Source of the DNA: Aricia agestis
Taxonomy: Eukaryota; Arthropoda; Insecta; Lepidoptera; Lycaenidae
NCBI RefSeq assembly: GCF_905147365.1
Contig: NC_056415.1
Span: forward strand, 12,108,001-12,172,000
DNA: 64,000 bases
Direction: 5' to 3'
The notes beneath the pieces are model-generated. The model saw only the letters and a list, made by a program, of their open reading frames with translations. It did not search any database and was not told the origin of the DNA. The position numbers were made by a program, and so were the translations under genes. The number at the start of each line of letters is the position of its first letter. The stretch's first letter is position 1. Below, one piece after another: positions 57,460-64,000 of the stretch.

Positions 57460-58405
57460 GGAACTCGGGATACACCGCGAGTGTATAACGAAACTTACTT
57501 AATATCTACGTAACGTGATAGTTACTACCCTCAATATTTTTTGTAACATATTTTATCGACAAATAAGTCGATTATAACAAGCAATTAAGCTACCCCAATA
57601 TTTATTTTTTTGAGGTCACTAAGCAATCAATCGGGGAAATAAAACTAAAAGTGACCGATATACGGGTCGATCAGGTTATGAATGAACCCGAAGCTTTCCC
57701 ACTCCTAAACCAGTGGATTCGGAGTACCGACACCGATAGAACCGGACCAGATCCGGATAGATCCAGGGCTCCTACTGACATTAGGTGAACCCTCGTTGGA
57801 TTCGACAGATTATGGTTTTTAAATGACCCCAAAAACAATTAAGATAAGCTACTGCTTATAAAATATTCCTGATAATAAGTGTTGCAGATGGATTCAATTT
57901 CGATCGATTATTAATATTATCATTAAATAGATTTCACCTGACAAAGTCTCGATATTATCAGACTTATCAACAGTATCTGACTTATCTGGATATTAATTAT
58001 TTAATTATTATCAGACTTATATGATAATATATTATCAGACAAGACAACTTCGTATGACTTCGTAACGGAAACCTATAACACTCAGACTCGATAAGTCTTG
58101 TCTCAATATCAGACCGAGATTATTATGGTTTCGCTGGATAATTCCAGTATTTGTTCTCAGAGACATACTAGAACATCCCATCAATCGGGTATCTTTTGGG
58201 CTCTGGCAAACCCTTCCCGCTACCCAAAGGGGGGGGGGGGAGAGCTGGTAACCGTCGGCTGGCGCCGCTAGTACTGTACCGCTACAGAACCTTCGAGTTC
58301 GAAGAGCGTTGAGTCGACTAAACGCTCAACACCGCAGCAGTAGTGCTGACAGATATTTTTATATATATGTTTTACAGATGTTACTATTATGATTATTGTG
58401 GGCTT
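57460..58405. other. Gene-free stretch, possibly retroelement-derived
   Basis: A GC-rich island at 57650-57800 ('ccgacaccgatagaaccgga') is followed by AT-rich repeats of 'cagacttatc' at 57940-58025 and a G-run at 58229-58240. It may belong to the DIRS-like remnant to the right, but I see no diagnostic motif. Confidence 0.4.
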
Positions 58406-58409
58406 AATA

Positions 58410-58698
58410 CAACTATCCCCAACCCGCAGCCAGGCTGCATGCGGGCCGCGGCGCCGGGATTTTATTTGTAGCCCGCGTGATGTTAAACCATTTTGAAATT
58501 CACGCCCACCGGCAAAATCAAAGTCAACGTAAAAGTCTTTCACTTGTAAATCGTTAATTTTGAAAAACGTTATTTTTAAACTTAAAAATATTTGTTGCGG
58601 CCCGCGACACCAAAACCTTTTATGTTTGCGGCCCGCATGAGAAAAAAAAATAATTAGGGAACTTCGTTCCAAAAACAAAAACAGATTGGGGACCACTA
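58410..58698. mobile_element. hAT-type MITE, diverged ends, 8-bp target duplication (289 bp)
   Basis: The left end 'caactatccccaaccc' and right end 'gattggggaccacta' are imperfect inverse copies. gcttaata flanks both sides (58402-58409 and 58699-58706). The interior repeats 'gcggcccgc'. Confidence 0.75.
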
Positions 58699-58871
58699 GC
58701 TTAATATATTATACATCATGGCATCAATAAATTATTAGAATATGAAAACTATATCTTCGTGTACCCCCACCGAAGGTTACCTTATTTCAAAACTTTTCTT
58801 TCCCTCAAACAAAGCGGCGGAAAATATTGTATTATATTTTAAACTATTTCTGAATTATTTTAAATTTGAAA

Positions 58872-59036
58872 CCACTTCGTAAGTTTATTTTGAAATTACA
58901 TATTAATTTGGAAAATTACCGTACGGCTTTAAAGCCAATACCCAAAAGTGGATATCTAGCAAAAATAGATTTAAAAGCCTACTTCTTGGTTCCTATTAAC
59001 TCACTAATCCATCGAAAGATTTTTCGAATTTACGGA
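58872..59036 (+). pseudogene. Reverse transcriptase fragment, probably DIRS-like
   Basis: The translation reads 'LRKFILKLHINLENYRTALK', then 'PIPKSGYLAKIDLKAYFLVP', then 'INSLIHRKIFRIYG'. The 'YLAKIDLKAYFLVPI' segment corresponds to reverse transcriptase motif A with its catalytic Asp, in the form 'IDLK(D)AYFLVPI' seen in DIRS-type retroelements. One residue of that motif appears deleted, and homology fades after 59036. Only about 55 codons remain and there is no start or downstream polymerase part. A tyrosine recombinase fragment on the same strand (60510-60657) supports the DIRS assignment. Confidence 0.65.
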
Positions 59037-59309
59037 TTAAGAGCCTTAAGTCTTGACGTACAGATTATCAGATGTGCTAATATTTTGTTTTTGACAAAAA
59101 ATATAAAAAAGGAAAACCAAACCAAGCGTATGCTTTATCACTACTAGACTTACCACGCTTTAACAAGTGTTCTAGGCGATAATTCTTCAGCTTTAGGCGC
59201 CCCTTTTTTTGTTTACGTTTGATTGTTAATAGTGCAATGGGTGTATTAAATCCACAACAAATAGGTAAATATTTAAGCCTTAACGTCTATAATATATATT
59301 ATTATAATA

Positions 59310-59640
59310 TAACTAGCTGTCCCGGCAAATGTTGTTTTGCCATATTAAGTATTTCGCCCATATTATTATTTTATTGAAGTGACTAAATAAGTACCTATGC
59401 CACCATGGCAAAGTCCATGATTGCTATCTCGTCACACAAACAATGGTCGCCGTCAGTCTCGAGTTGTAACAATTTACTATTACTTACCAATAATATAAAG
59501 AGTGGATGTTGTCCGATTCTCAACCCTAGCCGATATGCTCGCTAAGATTCACGAAAATCGGTCGAGCCGTTTCAGAAGGGTTCAACCACGCACACCATGA
59601 CAGGAGAATTTTATATATTAGATATATTATAAAATAATAT
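59310..59640 (-). repeat. Dispersed repeat, family J, partner of 54100-54418
   Basis: Starts 'ctagctgtcccggcaaat', contains 'ttattgaagtgactaaataa' and 'gtcagtctcgagttgtaaca', and ends 'gacaggagaattttatatat'. It lies between the two DIRS-like fragments, so it inserted into, or replaced, part of that element. Confidence 0.8.
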
Positions 59641-60509
59641 ATGACTATTAAAACGGAATAATATAGAACAGTTAAATCAGTGTACTATTCGTGAGCTAGC
59701 TCAACTGATAGGTATTTTGACACCTTCATATCCTGATTCCTGACTCCCACCGCGGAATGCAACTGGTTTTTCAGCGATTAAAATTTTTAATACTAAATAA
59801 AATATGCAATGATAAATACGATAACAGAATCACACTTATTCTTGAATAACATCTAATTGTTAAAATATTCAGCCTGCAGGTGGACTGAGAACACAATATT
59901 CTCAACTTTCAATCATAATATTAATATGCAATAATCACATTATCGACGACCACAGAGCCGGACCCAGTTAAAGCAGTGGACTCTTGAAGCGATCTTCGTC
60001 CGCTCCATCGGAACCTTAGCCAAAGAATTTGACAATGGCTGTAATACAATATCTTCTACAGCCATCACTGTGCACTGTCATTGTTTATGAACAATGTTGA
60101 CATTATTGGTTGGTCACAGATGAATGTGTGAAGCGTCTTTCAAAAGAAGCTTTCCGGTAATAAAAATCCTAGCCCATACCTGAGTAGTATAGTACCCGGG
60201 ATCCACTTATAAATTATTTGCTTTTTCTTACACTCTGTACCTACTGAATACTGGTCATTGACTTAAAACTTTCTGCCTAATAAATCTCGGCAAAATAAAA
60301 ATTACGGTTTTAAATAGCGACATTAATATTACAAGGACATCAACTCCCGGGCGTGATCGGATCGGTGATGTTATTAAATTATATAAGTAATTATTTTTTA
60401 TTAAAAAAAAAAGAAGTTATATTTAAATTACTACGCCGTGCGATGGTTATTCAAGATTATATTAAATAGGATAATGCTACAGTACGGGTTATTATTGCTA
60501 ACGTTTAAC

Positions 60510-60657
60510 GCTCTGCATAGAACAGCCACCTCCCAGTCGGTTAGCCGCTGGATAAAGCAGGTGCTGTGCGAGAGCGGCGCGGCGTCGATACGAGCGTCGA
60601 CACAGAGACTGCGACTCGACACGATTAGTAAGACGACAGTCGACAGGCAGGACTAGC
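60510..60657 (+). pseudogene. Tyrosine recombinase fragment, probably DIRS-like
   Basis: The frame 'LTFNALHRTATSQSVSRWIK' continuing 'QVLCESGAASIRASTQR' resembles the region before the conserved His-x-x-Arg of DIRS-type tyrosine recombinases ('SRWIK…L…SG…AHSTR' in the family). The His of that box is not obvious here, and the frame ends soon after at a stop. It is GC-rich relative to its surroundings. About 1.5 kb downstream of the reverse transcriptase fragment on the same strand is the right order for a DIRS element. Confidence 0.5.
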
Positions 60658-60813
60658 GACTCCAATACTTTCGCTATTTTCCTTAGCCATAATTTTATCG
60701 ACGAACAAAGTTTCCATCCCAGTATGTCCAGTACATAATATAATAAATTGTATTTTGTAAAAAAAAAAAAAAATCTTTCTTTCGTTACTCTGAAAATCTA
60801 CTGGTTAATTATA

Positions 60814-60944
60814 CAGGGTGTAACAAAAATAAGTGATAATACTTTAGGGTGTGTACGTGTTCCTTGTAGAGAGTTCAATGTGAAAGTAGTACAAGGAACA
60901 CGTACACACCCTAAAGTATTATCACTTATTTTTGTTACATCCTG
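60814..60944. mobile_element. Palindromic MITE with TA target site (131 bp)
   Basis: Arms 'cagggtgtaacaaaaataag' and the inverse; arms of about 55 bases surround a short centre near 60870-60890. TA on both sides (60812-60813 and 60945-60946). The arms also encode near-identical peptides on both strands, which explains two spurious open frames here. Confidence 0.85.
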
Positions 60945-60947
60945 TAT

Positions 60948-61330
60948 ATCGAAGAATGAAGCGAAGAAATATAATAAATGATCAAACGAACTTACCAAGT
61001 GAAGTTCGATCATTATTATATGAGTCGCTTCATTCGAAGATATAATCTCCCTCCCACCCAGTCTGCACGAAACTATGTTTGCTGCAGTACCCAAAGAAAG
61101 AAAGAAAGATTTTTGCATTACTTCTCTCTAAACATAATGAGGCACGCTGGAACGCCATGTGATCGGGCGAGCGTGTAATTTTTCAACTTACCTACATAAA
61201 TCTTTAAAAAAACGCGTATGCCAAGCAGATATACAAAGGTACTACTGGTTAATTATATATCTTCGAATGAAGCGACTCATATAATAATGATCGAACTTCA
61301 CTTGGTAAGTTCGTTTGATCATTTATTATC
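60948..61330. repeat. Inverted repeat with arms of about 90 bp
   Basis: 60948-61035 ('gatcaaacgaacttaccaag', 'ttcgatcattattatatgag') is mirrored at 61246-61330. The spacer includes 61138-61246, the segment duplicated at 56107-56246. Possibly one larger foldback element; the MITE at 60814-60944 sits at its left edge. Confidence 0.8.
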
Positions 61331-61430
61331 AACGAAGCGAGCCCTAGTATATCCCACAACCAGCACTTTTGCGGTACACTTTACGGCAAAATTATCACGC
61401 CTATTGATTTGTGCTTTGACATAGTAATTT

Positions 61431-63083
61431 TTATTTATATGTAGATGTGTTGTCATCGGTCAGTCAAGGTTTGGTTACCATTAAAATATAAAAAAAACTG
61501 TCTAAAGATTATTACCACTATTTACCACGCAGAAAAACGCGAGCCCTCACAAAGCTCGGCTTTTAGCTAGTGCATATACCTACTTGTAGTAGGTGCCTTT
61601 GCAAGAATAAAGAATTACGTCACTTAAAACTATGATAATTCTAAGAAAATTGAACATGGAGCAATCAATCCAAAATTGGTGATAAGATAATTTTATAATT
61701 GGGTTTTTGATTATTTCCTGTGTTTTATATCTAGCTTACGTATCCGGCTAGATCGCACGCATATTTTAATTTAATAAAAATTTAATGCGTGTCATAACAT
61801 TTAATTAGGTATCAAGGTAAATAGGTATTCTACTTAATATATTTGTTAATTTTTCGTATAATGTTCTAATACCTATTTGTTTGGTTGTTTGTCTTTGCAC
61901 AACATAATTTCGTTTTTTACTTAAGGCGCTCCCCCTAAGGAGATGCCATAATTTACAGTTTTTGGAGCCTTATTAACTCATAATTTGAAAGCTACAAAAT
62001 TATAATAAAAATACAGTATATAAACGTTACTTTCATAGTTATTAATTTCATATTTTTGTTTTTATACGCATGATATCAGCTTCCAAAGTAATACCAATTT
62101 ATTTAAAATCAAGCATACATTCAGTATCTCCCTAGTATTTATAAATTACGGTTATTTGAAACACGTCATGCCAATAGATCGACAATTTCATTAACTACAT
62201 ACTGGACGTTTGAATTTTTATAGTTCAATTTTGAACAAAGATAAGTAATAAAATAGGATTTTGGCGCGATCTCGGCAACGCGACAAATGTATGGTCAAGG
62301 TCGTTTGATCAGGGGATGACCTTAAGCCATGTCGGGATCTTTGACACATTTCTTCTCTACACATTATTGATATTTTAAGCACATTAGGTAGGTACAATCG
62401 TACCTTAATTTAAAGGTCGTTTAATCCATTAACATTGTTTTTTCTTGGCGTTGGCAGTTTTGGGTGAGGGAGCATTAAGCAGCTTTATTTTATTTGGGAT
62501 AGACTTCCCTCAGTTGAATCACCATCGTGTGGGCTTTAGGTTGAGAATTAATGAGCTAAAACAATATTAGCCTTTCCTGTCAAAAATAAAAATAAGGCAC
62601 AATAAAACCGGTAGAGATAAAGACACAATGAAGGTTGTAATTTCTTCTTTTTAACACAAATTCTTATCACCACACATAATGATACATGTATTTTGTAAAG
62701 AAACATATTTTACATAAACTTTATAATAACAAGTAGGTACTACTTTCGTAATTACTATTTAGTTATTTGTGGTACTACCTAGGTACTACACAATATTTAT
62801 TGTACTGTCACAAAAATATGTGAGATAGATATATATAGACCGATGGACAAAAAATTGGTTCCTGTGTCATCTTTTGCGCAAACGAAGGGTAAGTCTTATT
62901 GTTTTGAATAAGGTTATCGAGTATTGCGATAACCTTACTCAGAAATTAAGTCAAATTATTAGAGAAAATTGGCAAACCATGAACTATTGGCTAAATATGT
63001 AAATGAGTGAAGTAGGAGGACGTAGGTGTACCTTAGCCAACTACCGTGTGATACCTGCCATGAACACGAAGATATTAATTACT
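61431..63083. other. AT-rich gene-free stretch
   Basis: I see no gene, RNA gene or clear repeat apart from short A/T tracts and one 11-bp inverted repeat near 62908-62935 ('aaggttatcg'). Confidence 0.5.
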
Positions 63084-63562
63084 AGTCGACGCCCGCAACT
63101 CCTTTGTGCCAAAATTCGTTTATCGCGCGGGAACCGTACATTTGTCCGGGATGTCCTATGACCTTCCCGGGACTCAAAGTGTCAACTGGTCCCTTTTTTT
63201 TTATTTTATTATTAAATAAGGGGGCAAACGAGCAAACGGGTCACCTGATGGTAAGCAACTACCGTCGCCCATGGACACTCGCAACATCAGAAGAGGTGCA
63301 GGTGCGTTGCCGGCCTGTTAAGCATTAGTGTCCTAACCCACAATTTTTTTTGTTGTTAAATTTTGAATGCAGTCAGCAGGCTTGTTCTAAATCATATAAA
63401 GAACATAACTGCATTCATAACTCAATACGTAATTTTTGTGTGGGTTAGTACACGAATGCTTAACAGCGTCCAACTATCACCATATCAAATTTCAGCTAAA
63501 ACGAGTCAGTGGTTAGCGTGGAGAGGTGACACACAGACATACATACTTTGGCAGTATAAATT
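63084..63562 (-). repeat. Family-A copy split by G-family head (copy 8)
   Basis: 63084-63190 is an inverted family-A part ('ctagtcgacgcccgcaactc', 'cgcgcgggaaccgtacattt'). At 63192-63318 a G-family head follows a T-rich stretch and ends after 'ggtgcgttgccggcc'. About 63470-63562 resumes family-A-like sequence ('tatcaaatttcagctaaaac', 'gacacacagacatacatact'). 63319-63470 contains a short inverted pair around 'tgcttaacagc' and 'gttaagcatt'. Confidence 0.65.
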
Positions 63563-64000
63563 ACATAATTTAGTGCTGGAAATACAAAGGCTAAAGATGT
63601 TATACATTTTAACAGGACCTACATTACTTGTATATCAGGGTTTGTCGCGACGGGTTTGATTTAAAATGTTCTTATTATCTGATGCAAAAAATATCATAAC
63701 ATCACCTGCAAAAAGTGGTAATTTCCAAATAAAAAAAATATCTTTTAAATTGTAAAGTGATGAGTTAAGAAATACTTATCTTATAATTAAAAACAATACC
63801 GTTATTATGTCAAGATAATGATTACAATTGAACAAAATGATGAGTCATTTGAGTTGAATGTTTGTTACATAAGTCGACTTATTACGTTACGCGCTATCGC
63901 GGACCTGCAAACAGGTGACCAGAGCTCGTTATCCGCTTTCGTAAGGAGACAATGTGACAAGCTTAAGTTTTACGATAGAAAGTCTTAGTGCTTTCTAATT
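63563..64000. other. Right edge, nothing recognised
   Basis: I see no gene or repeat in the last 440 bases. Confidence 0.5.

Noticed and set aside
60748..61118. Two overlapping open frames on opposite strands with similar peptides
   Set aside because: They come from the arms of a palindromic MITE, not from genes.
1..64000. CRISPR array, bacterial operon or riboswitch
   Set aside because: Nothing of the kind is visible; the window is eukaryotic with spliced genes.

Overview
The window looks like nuclear DNA from a moth or butterfly. It is AT-rich, has spliced genes with canonical GT-AG introns, and is densely packed with short repeats of the kind found throughout lepidopteran genomes. These include the 'ccatactaatattata…gcgaaagtgtgtctgtc' family, the 'cggccaagtgcgagt…ggactcg' family, and a 'ggggcaaacgagcaaacgggtcacctgatgg'-headed family (written split here). 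CYP302A1 and cuticle-type secreted genes fit an insect. I cannot name the species from sequence alone.

Layout. 0-1.3 kb: last two coding exons of eIF3g (+). 2.6-3.3 kb: a two-exon gene (-) for an unrecognised 194-aa membrane protein. 4.6-5.9 kb: a full-length but broken mariner transposon. 6.7-7.5 kb: an inverted pair of G-family repeats. 10.4-11.6 kb: intronless OSGEPL1/Qri7-type mitochondrial tRNA t6A enzyme (+). 13.4-17.6 kb: complete eight-exon CYP302A1 (disembodied, ecdysone 22-hydroxylase, +). Tail-to-tail with it, 17.7-21.3 kb: a 975-aa secreted Pro-rich protein built on an 'IPEAP…PLNPP' repeat (-), which I cannot assign to a family. 22.2-24.1 kb: a small secreted protein of 183 aa (-). 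26.1-28.7 kb: a cuticular protein with a Rebers-Riddiford-type chitin-binding region, resembling l(3)mbn proteins (-, first exon not found). 37.0-37.8 kb: a second, short chitin-binding cuticle-type protein (+).

From 38 kb to the right edge I find no intact gene. This half is a graveyard of transposable elements. It holds six short hAT-type elements with clear or near-clear 8-bp target duplications, and several palindromic MITEs with TA or TAA duplications. It also holds nested insertions and many dispersed repeat pairs in inverted orientation. Two coding fragments of a DIRS-like retroelement (reverse transcriptase at 58.9 kb and tyrosine recombinase at 60.5 kb) and a degenerate ~100-200-bp-period tandem array (56.5-57.4 kb) complete it.

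The genes do not form one pathway. CYP302A1 makes moulting hormone, and three or four neighbours encode secreted or cuticle-type proteins whose promoters (TATA, tiny first coding exons) look like those of moult-regulated genes. The eIF3g, OSGEPL1 and membrane-protein genes are housekeeping-like. The best candidates for something undescribed are the IPEAP-repeat secreted protein, the tandem duplication that copies a splice donor in eIF3g, and the modular G-family repeat with one head and different tails.
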